Translations under genes and position numbers: made by a program
The notes under the pieces: model-generated
Database searches by the model: none
Told to the model about the DNA's origin: nothing
What the model saw: only the letters and a program-made list of their open reading frames with translations
Shown: in pieces, positions 26,276-34,603 of the stretch
How the letters are laid out: each line of letters starts with the position of its first letter
Position numbering within the stretch: the first letter of the stretch is position 1
Assembly (NCBI GenBank): GCA_040219025.1
Contig: JAVJTE010000020.1
Span: forward strand, 682,001 to 746,000
Source of the DNA: HT1-32 sp040219025
Lineage (GTDB): Bacteria; Pseudomonadota; Alphaproteobacteria; Rhodospirillales; HT1-32
Direction: 5' to 3'
Length of the DNA stretch: 64,000 bases

Positions 26276-26955
26276 GCGGCCCGTTGCCCCCGGACCAGGG
26301 TGCTGACATCCTCGAATATATCCTCGAACTCCCGGGGTGAGGGCGCACGTCCGGCATAATGAACCGCCTCCCGCAGGCCAACCAGCCGTTGCAGCAGACG
26401 GCGGGTTGTCTCATCCCCCTGAAGCTGGCTGACCAGTCGCCGTGCGGTCTGCGACCGGCGTTTGCGGCGCTCGTCGTCATCCAGTACCGACCCCAGCGCA
26501 GCACGGAACAGACAGGCTGCGGCAGCATCCAGATCGCCTGCATCAATCAGTTTCCGGGCCCTGATCAGCAGATCCTGTCGGTCTGATCCCCTGGCGGGCC
26601 TGTCTGTGCCATTATCTGCGGTACCGCCAGATGTCAGATTGCGCATCCGGGGGCTTAGCCATCGATAGGCCAGAACTGTCGCCATGACCGCAACAAACAA
26701 CAGGATTGTCAGCAGGAGTACCTGAACGACGGTCCCCAGACCCTGGAAGACGCTCACCATGCCGCTCAGGCCGGAGCTGTCCGGCAGCATTTCAGCCAGC
26801 CAACTGACAAAGTCGGCAAGGGACTGAAGGATGGATATCAGCCATTCAGGTGGTGCCTGTTTCTCCGGCGCGGGCCCGGCAACAGGAAACGCGGTCTGGA
26901 ACCCCGGGTCAGACAGAACGGCTTTCGCGGTTGAGGTGATGTCTGTTGCGCTCAT
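26272..26955 (-). CDS. DUF4129 domain-containing membrane protein
   Basis: A 227-residue protein with a proline-rich N-terminus, one central membrane helix (VVQVLLLTILLFVAVMATVLAY) and a helical C-terminal DUF4129 domain. The DUF4129 domain shows RKLIDAGDLDAAAACLFRAA, then RRSQTARRLVSQL and the final HYAGRAPSPREFEDI, typical of the family. It is the first gene of the six-gene cluster; ATG 26955 is chosen over the TTG six bases upstream. The 170-bp gap to the divergent DUF3750 gene would hold both promoters. Confidence 0.85.
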   Translation of the reverse strand: MSATDITSTAKAVLSDPGFQTAFPVAGPAPEKQAPPEWLISILQSLADFVSWLAEMLPDSSGLSGMVSVFQGLGTVVQVLLLTILLFVAVMATVLAYRWLSPRMRNLTSGGTADNGTDRPARGSDRQDLLIRARKLIDAGDLDAAAACLFRAALGSVLDDDERRKRRSQTARRLVSQLQGDETTRRLLQRLVGLREAVHYAGRAPSPREFEDIFEDVSTLVRGQRAA

Positions 26956-27125
26956 CGGCAAAGAGGATCGTGCAAGAGGCTATCCCTTGAGCCGATGATT
27001 TGAAATATCTCTCATAAAGCGAAGTTTGCGTTGTCAGCCAAAGACCTGCAAGCAGCCTTGCAATCACCGGATGACGGACAATCTTAACTATATCGTCCGG
27101 GAACCCCACAGATGGCAGGAACAGA

Positions 27126-27896
27126 ATGAAATGGATTGTACGAACCCTGGTGCTGCTGGCTGTGCTGGCGGCAGGCCCGCTGGTTGCCGTGACGTCGGGG
27201 CTTGCCGACATGTCGCGTAGCTGGCAGACGGCCAGTCGCGAATCCACCGATCAGTCCCCGGACCCGGCCAGCACACAGGAAGCCGTTGTACAGGTGTTTG
27301 CGGCGCGGGCCTGGTCCTGGCGAGGTGCCTTCGGTGTACATAGCTGGATCGCCGCAAAGCGCACGGGTGCGGACAATTATCGTGTTTATGAGGTGATCGG
27401 CTGGCGGGCCAGACGCGGCCTGTCCGTCATCTCGGTGAATGGCCGGGCGCCGGATGGCCGCTGGTTCGGCTCTGCGCCGGAACTGTTGCGCGATCTGCGC
27501 GGGCCGGGTGTCGAGCAGATCATTGATGACATCGAGGCGGCGGTGACGACTTATCCCTATCCGGATGAATATCGTGTCTGGCCGGGACCAAATTCAAACA
27601 CCTTCATTGCCCATATTGGCCGTGAAGTGCCCGGCCTGAGGCTGGATCTGCCGCCGACGGCGATCGGCAAGGACTGGATCCCCTCGAATATCGTTGCCCG
27701 GGCACCAAGCGGCACCGGGGTGCAGCTGAATGTGCTGGGTGTGCTGGGCGTCCTCGCGGCAAAGGAGGAGGGGCTGGAGATCAACCTGCTTGGCCTGACC
27801 TTCGGTATTGATCCGCTCGATCTGGCGATCAAGCTGCCGGGGGTTGGCCGTCTGGGTCCGGCAACAAAACCTGTTCAGGTGCCGGCCGCCGAATAG
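27126..27896 (+). CDS. DUF3750 domain-containing protein
   Basis: A 256-residue protein beginning with a signal peptide or anchor (MKWIVRTLVLLAVLAAGPLVAV). The mature part matches DUF3750: VVQVFAARAWSWRGAFGVHSWIAAKR, then YRVYEVIGWRARRGLSV and YPYPDEYRVWPGPNSNTFIA, with several tryptophans and a conserved-looking HSW motif. GFCFGIDPLD-like ILGLTFGIDPLDLAIKLPG closes it. It probably acts in or facing the periplasm. No function is known. It is divergent from the DUF4129 cluster and precedes the DnaJ-like gene. Confidence 0.82.
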   Translation: MKWIVRTLVLLAVLAAGPLVAVTSGLADMSRSWQTASRESTDQSPDPASTQEAVVQVFAARAWSWRGAFGVHSWIAAKRTGADNYRVYEVIGWRARRGLSVISVNGRAPDGRWFGSAPELLRDLRGPGVEQIIDDIEAAVTTYPYPDEYRVWPGPNSNTFIAHIGREVPGLRLDLPPTAIGKDWIPSNIVARAPSGTGVQLNVLGVLGVLAAKEEGLEINLLGLTFGIDPLDLAIKLPGVGRLGPATKPVQVPAAE

Positions 27897-27934
27897 GGCT
27901 TTCTCTCACTCCTCTGCTTTGGCATTAATGCGCC

Positions 27935-28696
27935 ATGAGTATCTGGGGCAAAGTAGTCGGTGTTGCAGCCGGTCTGGCGCTTGGCGGACCGCTCGGCGCG
28001 ATCATTGGTCTGGCGGGCGGGCATGTCTATGACCGTATGCGCGGCGGTGAAACCGGCGGTGGCGGTATGGCGCCCGCGTTCGGGGCTGTCACCGAGGACC
28101 AGAAACGGCAGGCCTTTGCGGTCGGGGTGATTGTGCTGTGCGCCAAGATGGCGAAGGCGGACGGACAGGTTACCCGTGACGAGATCGACGCCTTCAAACG
28201 CATCTTCCGGGTGGCACCGGCGGATGCACAGAAGGTTGGTCGCCTGTTTGACGAGGCGCGCAAGGATGCCGGCGGGTTTGAGCCTTATGCCCGCCAGCTT
28301 GGTGCCCTGTTCCGCGAGAACAAGGCGGTTCTGGAGGAATTGCTGGCCGGGTTGTGTGTCATTGCCATGGCCGATGGGGTGCTGCATCCCGATGAGCAGC
28401 GCTTTCTCGAACGCGTCGCCATCCAGTTCGATCTGCCGGACGCATCGGTGGAGCGCATCATCGCCACCCATATCCGCGGCGATGATACCCCGGATCCCTA
28501 CAAGGTGCTGGGTGTCACACGCGAGATGAGTGATGACGAGTTGAAGTCAGCCTATCGCAAGCTGGTCCGCGACCATCATCCGGACCGCCTGGTGGCCCAG
28601 GGGATGCCGGATGAATTCATTGATCAGGCAACGGAAAAGCTGGCGACCATCAATGCCGCCTGGGACCGCATCGAGAAGGAGCGCGGCCTGACCTGA
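27935..28696 (+). CDS. djlA: DjlA-like co-chaperone (TerB-like + J domain)
   Basis: A 253-residue protein with a hydrophobic glycine-rich N-terminus (VVGVAAGLALGGPLGAIIGLAGG), likely a membrane-associated segment. It is followed by a TerB-like helical domain (VLCAKMAKADGQVTRDEIDAFKR, and CVIAMADGVLHPDEQRFLERV). A C-terminal J domain has DPYKVLGVTREMSDDELKSA and the HPD motif (DHHPDRL) that stimulates DnaK. This is the domain order of DjlA. It stands as a single gene 38 bases after the DUF3750 gene. Confidence 0.88.
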   Translation: MSIWGKVVGVAAGLALGGPLGAIIGLAGGHVYDRMRGGETGGGGMAPAFGAVTEDQKRQAFAVGVIVLCAKMAKADGQVTRDEIDAFKRIFRVAPADAQKVGRLFDEARKDAGGFEPYARQLGALFRENKAVLEELLAGLCVIAMADGVLHPDEQRFLERVAIQFDLPDASVERIIATHIRGDDTPDPYKVLGVTREMSDDELKSAYRKLVRDHHPDRLVAQGMPDEFIDQATEKLATINAAWDRIEKERGLT

Positions 28697-28721
28697 GGCC
28701 AGGCCACAGCAAAGAACTCTA

Positions 28722-29315
28722 TCAGTGCAGGTCGCTGGCAAGTTCGGCGCGGACAGCTTCGGGCAGCACGGCCATATGGGTGTAGTTCTCGTGTGATGTC
28801 CCGATGATGACCTGTGTACCTTCGGCCTTGAACTTGGCGGCCTGTTCATCGGTGAACCGGAAATGCAGGAAATGCACGGCAGAGGTCTTGCCGTCCGGGG
28901 TTGTCCGCTCGACATCCTGTTCCGGTTCCGCCTTGATGGTTTCACCATCGAACGACAGGGTGATCATATCCTCGATCCAGCCCAGTCGCTTCAGTGCATT
29001 GCGGCGGCGGGCCTCGTCCTCGATCTGGAACATCAGGGTGCAGACCAGATTGCGGCCTTTCGGCACCAGCGGGTTATAGGCCGTCAGTTCGTCAGCCAGC
29101 TGCTCGTCACCGCCCTTTTCGATGTAGAGCATTTCATGAACCTGATGCCACATCGTCTCGTAGGATTCGAAATAGAACGTGGCGAACGGCCCCAGTTCAA
29201 GGCGGCGCTGTTTCTTGTGCGCGGCCATGTCGCGGCGCTTGTCCTTGCGCAGGCTGGCATATTCGCTCATCGACATGATGTCGTCGTGGGTGATCTCGAT
29301 TTTCTTGACCATCAT
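28722..29315 (-). CDS. DUF3501 family protein
   Basis: A 197-residue soluble protein matching DUF3501: the opening ITHDDIMSMSEYASLRKDKR, GPFATFYFESYETMWHQVHEML, YNPLVPKGRNLVCTLMFQIED, and a closing beta-rich half ending DEQAAKFKAEGTQVIIGTSH. The family co-occurs with the (Fe-S)-binding CCG protein and rubrerythrin upstream here, suggesting a shared oxidative-stress or electron-transfer role. ATG 29315 has AGGAG upstream. Its exact function is unknown. Confidence 0.85.
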   Translation of the reverse strand: MMVKKIEITHDDIMSMSEYASLRKDKRRDMAAHKKQRRLELGPFATFYFESYETMWHQVHEMLYIEKGGDEQLADELTAYNPLVPKGRNLVCTLMFQIEDEARRRNALKRLGWIEDMITLSFDGETIKAEPEQDVERTTPDGKTSAVHFLHFRFTDEQAAKFKAEGTQVIIGTSHENYTHMAVLPEAVRAELASDLH

Positions 29316-29359
29316 TTCAGGCTCCTTGTCTTCTCTGTGTGTTCACCTGCCGCAGCGGC

Positions 29360-30703
29360 TCAGAGGCCGTAGGCGCGGGCGAAAATCTGGATCGGATGGA
29401 CGGATTTTTCCGGGACTTCCGGATCATCCTCCTTCCGGATGGCCTCCATTCCCTGGAGGATGTGGGCACCGGCCAGCGGGCACTCGCTGGCAACATATTT
29501 CTTGTTGTTTTTCAGCGCGGTGCGGGCCACCGGCTTGCCAATTTTCAGGGCGGTTTCGAAGTTGTCCTTCATCACGCCCCAGGCACCGCCATGACCGGAA
29601 CAGCGCTCGATCACCGCAAGATCCGCTTCCGGTATCAGGCGCAGCATCTCGGTTGCCTTCGCCCCCATGTTCTGGGCCCGGCTGTGGCAGCTGATATGCA
29701 TGGTCACACCGCCGTCAAGCGGCTGCAGGCCCTCGGCAAGGCCGCTTTGCTTGCTGATATCGACAACGAATTCGGTGATGTCGAAGGTCGCCTTCGACAG
29801 CTTCGCGATGTCTTCGTTGTCGGGCAGGATCAGCGGCCATTCAAACTTCATCATCAGCGCGCAGCTGGGGATCGGGGCGACGATATCGTAGCCCTTCTCG
29901 ACATAGGGCAGCAGCTCTTTGACAACGCTTTTTGCATGTTCGGCAACACGCTCGATATCGCCGCTTTCCAGTTGCGGCATACCGCAGCAGCGCGGATAGA
30001 CGACCTCGGTCTCGACGCCGTTCCTTGCCATCACATTCAGCGCGGCCTCGCCGATCTCCGGGTTGTTGTAGTTGCTGAAGCAGGTGGCATAGAGCACGGC
30101 CTTGCGGCCATAACCCGGCGCATCCTTGTTGACCTGCGGCGGGTTGGCCTTGGCCCGGCCGACAAGCGTGCGGCCTGTGCATTTCGGCAGGTCGGCATTG
30201 CGGTCGATGCCGGCAACACCTTCCATGATCGGACGTGTCAGGCCGTTCTTGCGGTCGGTTGCCCAGTTGGTCAGCCCGGCGACAGCGCCCCCCAGCTTGC
30301 CGTTGCGGTCGGTTTCCTTGACCTGCTTTTCCATGAAGGGCTGACCGCCCTTTTTCAGCTCGACGGCGCGATGGCGGAGCATGAGATGTGGAAAGTCGAG
30401 GTTGAATTCATGCGGCGGGACGTAGGGACATTTGACCATGAAGCAGAGGTCACACAGCGTGCAGGCATCGACGACGGATTTGTAGTCGCCCTTGGCAACG
30501 CCATCGACTTCGCCGGTCGAGCTTTCGTCCACCAGATCGAACAGGCGGGGGAAGGAATCGCAGAGATTGAAGCAGCGACGACAGCCATGACAGATATCGA
30601 ACGCCCGTTCGAGTTCTGCCTCAAGCTTCGATTCGTCCCAGAAATCCGGGTTGTTCCAGTCTATGGGATGCCGAACCGGCGCGTCCAGATTGCCTTCCTG
30701 CAT
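29360..30703 (-). CDS. Heterodisulfide reductase/glycolate oxidase-type Fe-S protein (GlpC-like)
   Basis: A 447-residue cytoplasmic protein with two 4Fe-4S motifs near the N-terminus (CHGCRRCFNLC with a following FP; CTLCDLCFMVKCPYVPP). Two CCG domains follow, with CCGMPQLESGD in the first and the second ending ERCSGHGGAWGVMK. This is the layout of electron-transfer subunits such as GlpC and GlcF. No flavoprotein partner is adjacent. Instead it lies between rubrerythrin and DUF3501 genes, so it could pass electrons to a peroxide-reducing diiron protein. Confidence 0.88.
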   Translation of the reverse strand: MQEGNLDAPVRHPIDWNNPDFWDESKLEAELERAFDICHGCRRCFNLCDSFPRLFDLVDESSTGEVDGVAKGDYKSVVDACTLCDLCFMVKCPYVPPHEFNLDFPHLMLRHRAVELKKGGQPFMEKQVKETDRNGKLGGAVAGLTNWATDRKNGLTRPIMEGVAGIDRNADLPKCTGRTLVGRAKANPPQVNKDAPGYGRKAVLYATCFSNYNNPEIGEAALNVMARNGVETEVVYPRCCGMPQLESGDIERVAEHAKSVVKELLPYVEKGYDIVAPIPSCALMMKFEWPLILPDNEDIAKLSKATFDITEFVVDISKQSGLAEGLQPLDGGVTMHISCHSRAQNMGAKATEMLRLIPEADLAVIERCSGHGGAWGVMKDNFETALKIGKPVARTALKNNKKYVASECPLAGAHILQGMEAIRKEDDPEVPEKSVHPIQIFARAYGL

Positions 30704-30743
30704 GATGCCTCTCCTGCCTGAATCTGAAATTTCTTACATATCG

Positions 30744-30783
30744 AAAAAACCGACGCCGCCGACCATCTGCCGGCAGCGTCGGT
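30744..30783 (-). terminator. Rho-independent terminator between rubrerythrin and Fe-S protein genes
   Basis: Read on the minus strand, ACCGACGCTGCC (30783-30772) pairs with GGCGGCGTCGGT (30760-30749), one mismatch, and is followed by a run of six T. It lies nine bases after the rubrerythrin stop and upstream of the Fe-S protein gene. It would end most rubrerythrin transcripts and reduce downstream expression. Confidence 0.85.
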
Positions 30784-30791
30784 TCCCGGTA

Positions 30792-31208
30792 TCAGCCGAG
30801 TTCGTTGAGCGCTTTCTGGAAGCGGCCGGCATGGCTTTTTTCAGCCTTTGCAAGCGTTTCGAACCAGTCAGCAATTTCGTCGAACCCTTCTTCGCGCGCG
30901 GTGCGTGCCATGCCCGGATACATATCCGTGTATTCATGGGTTTCACCTGCAACAGCGGACTTCAGGTTGGCTTCGGTGCTGCCGATCGGCTCACCGGTTG
31001 CCGGATCACCGGTTTCTTCGAGAAATTCCAGGTGACCGAACGCATGGCCGGTTTCGCCTTCCGCGGTGGAGCGGAACAGGGCGGAGGTGTCGTTGAAGCC
31101 TTCAACATCCGCCTTCTGGGCGAAATAGAGATAGCGACGGTTGGCCTGGCTTTCACCAGCGAAAGCAGCTTTCAGGTTATCTTCGGTCTTCGAGCCAGCT
31201 AGGGACAT
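30792..31208 (-). CDS. Rubrerythrin (diiron domain only)
   Basis: A 138-residue ferritin-like four-helix diiron protein, typically reducing peroxide. Diiron ligand motifs are visible in GESQANRRYLYFA, EGETGHAFGHLEF, AGETHEYTDMYP and AEKSHAGRFQKAL. The C-terminal rubredoxin domain of classic rubrerythrin is absent, so an external electron donor is needed. The neighbouring Fe-S protein is a candidate. ATG 31208 follows GAGAGG. An Irr-type palindrome lies 119 bases upstream, suggesting iron-dependent control. Confidence 0.9.
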   Translation of the reverse strand: MSLAGSKTEDNLKAAFAGESQANRRYLYFAQKADVEGFNDTSALFRSTAEGETGHAFGHLEFLEETGDPATGEPIGSTEANLKSAVAGETHEYTDMYPGMARTAREEGFDEIADWFETLAKAEKSHAGRFQKALNELG

Positions 31209-31326
31209 GATTGCCTCTCCCAAAAATCAGTTAACAGAATATCCGACCGACCGGACCGGAAGGTCTGGATAGTATCACTCTGTGTGACTTGTTAGTTATG
31301 GGAGGTCGTGGGGCGGGTGTCAATAA

Positions 31327-31343
31327 TTTAGAACGGTTCTAAA
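31327..31343. promoter_or_regulatory. Irr-type iron control element (ICE box), perfect palindrome
   Basis: TTTAGAAC-G-GTTCTAAA is a perfect 17-bp inverted repeat matching the TTTAGAA-N3-TTCTAAA type operator bound by Irr in alphaproteobacteria. It starts one base beyond the irr stop codon and lies 119 bases upstream of the rubrerythrin start. It therefore most likely controls the rubrerythrin/Fe-S/DUF3501 unit. Confidence 0.8.
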
Positions 31344-31757
31344 CTATTTTGTTGCCCGCAGGCGGACAATAACCTCGACACCGGCAATTTCCGTGCCCGG
31401 AGGCGGTGCCGGAATGGTACCCAGCGGAATGCTTTCGGCATCGATATCCATCAGTGAACCTGTGCTTTCACAGAAAAAATGATGGTGGGCGCTGATGTTG
31501 GTGTCGAAATAGGAACGACCGGACTCGACAACGATTTCCTTCAGCAGGCCGGCACCTGTGAACTGGTTCAGGGTGTTGTACACCGTTGCCAGCGACACCT
31601 GCATGCCGGCACCTATCACTTCCTGATGGAGCTGTTCGGCGGTCACATGCCGGTCCGCCCCTTCAAGCAGCAGCTTGCCAAGTGCCATCCTCTGCCGTGT
31701 CGGACGCAAACCCGCGTCCCGAAGCTGCTCGCAGACTTTCTGAAATGGTCGTGTCAT
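31344..31757 (-). CDS. irr: Fur-family iron response regulator Irr
   Basis: A 137-residue Fur-family protein. The winged helix covers about residues 10-75 (RPTRQRMALGKLLLEGADRHV and MQVSLATVYNTLNQFTGAG), and the C-terminal dimerisation region contains the triple-His ISAHHHFFCES of Irr proteins. Irr regulates heme synthesis and iron genes under iron limitation. The position next to fabA-fabB-fabI, divergently oriented, is a common alphaproteobacterial arrangement. ATG 31757 (MTRPFQKV) gives the normal N-terminus; the frame is open to 31814. A half-conserved ICE box lies upstream. Confidence 0.9.
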   Translation of the reverse strand: MTRPFQKVCEQLRDAGLRPTRQRMALGKLLLEGADRHVTAEQLHQEVIGAGMQVSLATVYNTLNQFTGAGLLKEIVVESGRSYFDTNISAHHHFFCESTGSLMDIDAESIPLGTIPAPPPGTEIAGVEVIVRLRATK

Positions 31758-31831
31758 GTTCTCGTCAATCCGGTCACTGTCACCCCGATATGGTAGCATT
31801 GTTAAATGATACAACAGACGGGTGAATGAAA

Positions 31832-31848
31832 ATTAGAACGATTCGAAA
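31832..31848. promoter_or_regulatory. Imperfect ICE box in the irr-fabA intergenic region
   Basis: ATTAGAA-CGA-TTCGAAA matches the Irr operator pattern with one arm slightly altered (TTAGAA against TTCGAA). It lies 75 bases upstream of the irr start and 113 bases upstream of fabA, so irr autoregulation is the simplest reading. Confidence 0.5.
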
Positions 31849-31960
31849 GATTTGCCAAGCCATCCCGGCGATCTTTCCTCTCCGTCAGCCGTGATTGCAC
31901 CCTGCCGTCCGGTGCTTTATGGAGAAGGCAGTATCCGCAAGACAGCAACGGGGCAACACG

Positions 31961-32476
31961 TTGGAACAACAGAACAGCTACAGTTACGAAGAACTGCTGG
32001 AATGTGGGCATGGCCGCCTGTTCGGGCCAGGAAATGCCCAGCTCCCGCTTCCGCCGATGCTGATGTTTGACCGCATCACGCATATTTCCTCGGATGGCGG
32101 GGCTTATGACAAGGGCCAGATTGTCGCTGAACTCGATGTGACACCCGATCTGTGGTTTTTCAAATGCCACTTTGAAGGTGATCCCGTCATGCCGGGATGT
32201 CTCGGCCTTGATGCGATGTGGCAGCTCGTCGGTTTTTTCCTTGGCTGGATGCAGGCACCGGGCCGTGGCCGCGCACTCGGGGTCGGCGAAGTAAAATTTA
32301 CCGGGCAGGTACTCGAAACCGTGAAAAAGGTTACCTATCATATTGATCTCAAACGGGTCATAATGCGCCGTCTGGTCATGGGCATCGCCGATGGGGTGGT
32401 CAAGGCAGACGGTGAAACCATCTACGAGATCAAGGATATGAAGGTCGGCCTGTTCCAACAACCGGAGACTACCTGA
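31961..32476 (+). CDS. fabA: 3-hydroxydecanoyl-ACP dehydratase/isomerase
   Basis: FabA dehydrates 3-hydroxydecanoyl-ACP and isomerises trans-2 to cis-3-decenoyl-ACP, committing chains to unsaturated fatty acids. From a TTG at 31961 the protein is 171 residues, as in E. coli. The catalytic His and Asp then fall at 70 and 84 in FKCHFEGDPVMPGCLGLDAM. The frame is open to ATG 31919 (14 extra residues), which I consider less likely. RALGVGEVKFTGQV and the closing DMKVGLFQ are typical. The stop overlaps fabB (TGATG). Confidence 0.93.
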   Translation: MEQQNSYSYEELLECGHGRLFGPGNAQLPLPPMLMFDRITHISSDGGAYDKGQIVAELDVTPDLWFFKCHFEGDPVMPGCLGLDAMWQLVGFFLGWMQAPGRGRALGVGEVKFTGQVLETVKKVTYHIDLKRVIMRRLVMGIADGVVKADGETIYEIKDMKVGLFQQPETT

Positions 32477-33699
32477 TGAAACGCGCCGTCATTACCGGCA
32501 TGGGTATCGTCTCGCCGATCGGTAACGATTGTGGCGAGGTGCTTGAATCACTCAGAACCGGACGCTCGGGCATCGTATTCTGCCCGGAATATGCAGAACT
32601 CGGCATGCGCAGCCATGTTCATGGTGCGCCGCAGATCGATCTGGACGAACGGCTTGACCGCAAACAGCGCCGGTTCATGGGCGATGGTGCGGCCTACAAC
32701 TATCTCGCCATGCAGCAGTCGATTGCCGATGCCGGTCTGGAAGACAGTGATGTGTCGAACGAACGTACCGGACTGATCATGGGATCGGGCGGCCCGTCGA
32801 CCAAGAACCTGCTGGCAGCCTTTGACACGACCCGGGAACGTGGCCCGCGCAAGGTTGGTCCGTTCATGGTGCCGCGGACGATGTCGAGCACCAATTCGGC
32901 GACACTGGCGACACCTTTCAAGATCAAGGGTGTGAACTATTCGATCACCTCGGCCTGCTCGACCAGTGCCCATTGTATCGGCAATGCCTATGAGATGATC
33001 CAGATGGGCAAGCAGGATATCGTTTTCGCCGGTGGCGGCGAGGAACTGGACTGGACGATGACCGTCCTGTTTGACGCGATGCCGGCCCTGTCGTCCGGTT
33101 ATAACGACACGCCGACACGCGCGTCGCGCCCCTATGACAAGAACCGTGACGGCTTTGTCATCGCCGGTGGCGGCGGCACGGTGGTTGTCGAGGAACTCGA
33201 ACATGCGCTGGCGCGCGGTGCGAAGATCTATGGCGAGATTGTCGGTTATGGTGCCACATCCGACGGCTATGACATGGTCCAGCCGTCCGGTGAGGGTGCG
33301 GCCCGCTGCATGAAGCTGGCGATGTCGACTGCCGGAGCATCGATTGATTACATCAACACCCACGGCACATCGACGCCGGTGGGTGACACCAAGGAACTGG
33401 AAGCCATTCGTGCGACCTTTGCCGAGAGCAACCGCATTCCGGCAATCTCGTCGACCAAGTCACTGACCGGCCATTCGCTGGGGGCGACCGGCGTGCATGA
33501 GGCGATCTACTCGTTGCTGATGCTGGAAAATGATTTCATCTCCGCGTCGGCCAATGTGGAAGACCTTGATGAGGGTGCAGAAGGCATGCCGATCATTACC
33601 GAGATGCAGGACAAGGCAGGCCTCAACTGCGTGATGTCGAACAGCTTCGGGTTCGGGGGAACCAATGCCTCGCTCGTCTTCAAGCGCTACGAGGCCTGA
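32476..33699 (+). CDS. fabB: Beta-ketoacyl-ACP synthase I
   Basis: FabB elongates the cis-3-decenoyl-ACP made by FabA. The 407-residue thiolase-fold protein has the Cys-His-His triad at C161 (TSACSTSAH), H296 (NTHGTSTPVGD) and H333 (KSLTGHSLGATG). The closing NSFGFGGTNASLVF is also typical. FabA adjacency and sequence favour FabB over FabF. A hairpin at 33744-33763 lies in the 74-bp gap to fabI, without a T run. Confidence 0.94.
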   Translation: MKRAVITGMGIVSPIGNDCGEVLESLRTGRSGIVFCPEYAELGMRSHVHGAPQIDLDERLDRKQRRFMGDGAAYNYLAMQQSIADAGLEDSDVSNERTGLIMGSGGPSTKNLLAAFDTTRERGPRKVGPFMVPRTMSSTNSATLATPFKIKGVNYSITSACSTSAHCIGNAYEMIQMGKQDIVFAGGGEELDWTMTVLFDAMPALSSGYNDTPTRASRPYDKNRDGFVIAGGGGTVVVEELEHALARGAKIYGEIVGYGATSDGYDMVQPSGEGAARCMKLAMSTAGASIDYINTHGTSTPVGDTKELEAIRATFAESNRIPAISSTKSLTGHSLGATGVHEAIYSLLMLENDFISASANVEDLDEGAEGMPIITEMQDKAGLNCVMSNSFGFGGTNASLVFKRYEA

Positions 33700-33773
33700 T
33701 CGACGTCGATGAACATATATCCCGGGAAGGCAGGAAAGAGAGGCCGACGGACACAACCGTCGGGTAGAATAAT

Positions 33774-34577
33774 ATGGATGGGCTGAAACCGGTCATGGCG
33801 GGCAAGCGGGGCCTGATAATGGGTGTCGCAAATGATCACTCCATTGCCTGGGGTATTGCCAATGCTCTGGCGAAACACGGCGCAGAGCTTGCTTTTACCT
33901 ATCAGAACGAAAACCTGCGCAAGCGGGTTGCGCCGCTGGCGGAAAGTGTCGGCTCTGACATCGTCCTGCCCTGTGATGTCTCGGATACGGCCAGCATCGC
34001 AAAGGTCTTCGGGGATATCGGCAGTCAGTGGGAAAATATTGATTTTGTCCTGCATGCGATTGCCTATTCCGACAAGTCAGAATTGCAGGGCCGCTATCTT
34101 GATACGACACGCGGCAATTTTCTGCGCACCATGCATATCAGCTGCTTCAGCTTCACCGAGGTGGCCCGCCTGGCAAAGCCGATGATGAATGAAGGCGGCT
34201 CCCTGCTGACGCTGACCTATCTCGGTGCCGAGAAGGTGATGCCGAACTACAACGTCATGGGTGTGGCGAAGGCCGCACTGGAAGCCAGCGTGCGCTACCT
34301 GGCAGTTGATCTGGGTGGCGACGGTGTCCGGGTCAACGCGCTGTCCCCCGGTCCGATGCGCACGCTTGCCGGATCAGCCATCGCCGATGCACGCTATGTC
34401 TACAAGAAAACAGCAGAACGCAGCCCGATTCGCCGGGCGGTGACACTGGATGAGGTTGGCAATTCCGGCTTTTACCTGCTCAGCCCGTTATCCAGCGGCG
34501 TTACGGGTGAGACCATGTATGTGGATTGCGGCTTCAACGTTGTCGGCATGGCGAAACCCGACCATCCCGCAGACTGA
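33774..34577 (+). CDS. fabI: Enoyl-ACP reductase (NADH)
   Basis: FabI performs the final reduction in each fatty acid elongation cycle. The 267-residue SDR protein has the divergent cofactor loop GLIMGVANDHSIAWGIA, the LSYSDKSELQGR-type LHAIAYSDKSELQGRYLDT region, and the catalytic Y159 and K166 (NYNVMGVAKAALEAS) with the Y-x6-K spacing of FabI. It completes the fabA-fabB-fabI set. The C-terminal GETMYVDCGFNVVGM is typical. Confidence 0.94.
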   Translation: MDGLKPVMAGKRGLIMGVANDHSIAWGIANALAKHGAELAFTYQNENLRKRVAPLAESVGSDIVLPCDVSDTASIAKVFGDIGSQWENIDFVLHAIAYSDKSELQGRYLDTTRGNFLRTMHISCFSFTEVARLAKPMMNEGGSLLTLTYLGAEKVMPNYNVMGVAKAALEASVRYLAVDLGGDGVRVNALSPGPMRTLAGSAIADARYVYKKTAERSPIRRAVTLDEVGNSGFYLLSPLSSGVTGETMYVDCGFNVVGMAKPDHPAD

Positions 34578-34603
34578 CCAAGGGGCTACCGGACGATGCT
34601 GAC

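Noticed and set aside
33744..33763. Hairpin CCGACGG/CCGTCGG in the fabB-fabI gap as a terminator
   Set aside because: Short stem and no T run; fabI is probably still co-transcribed.
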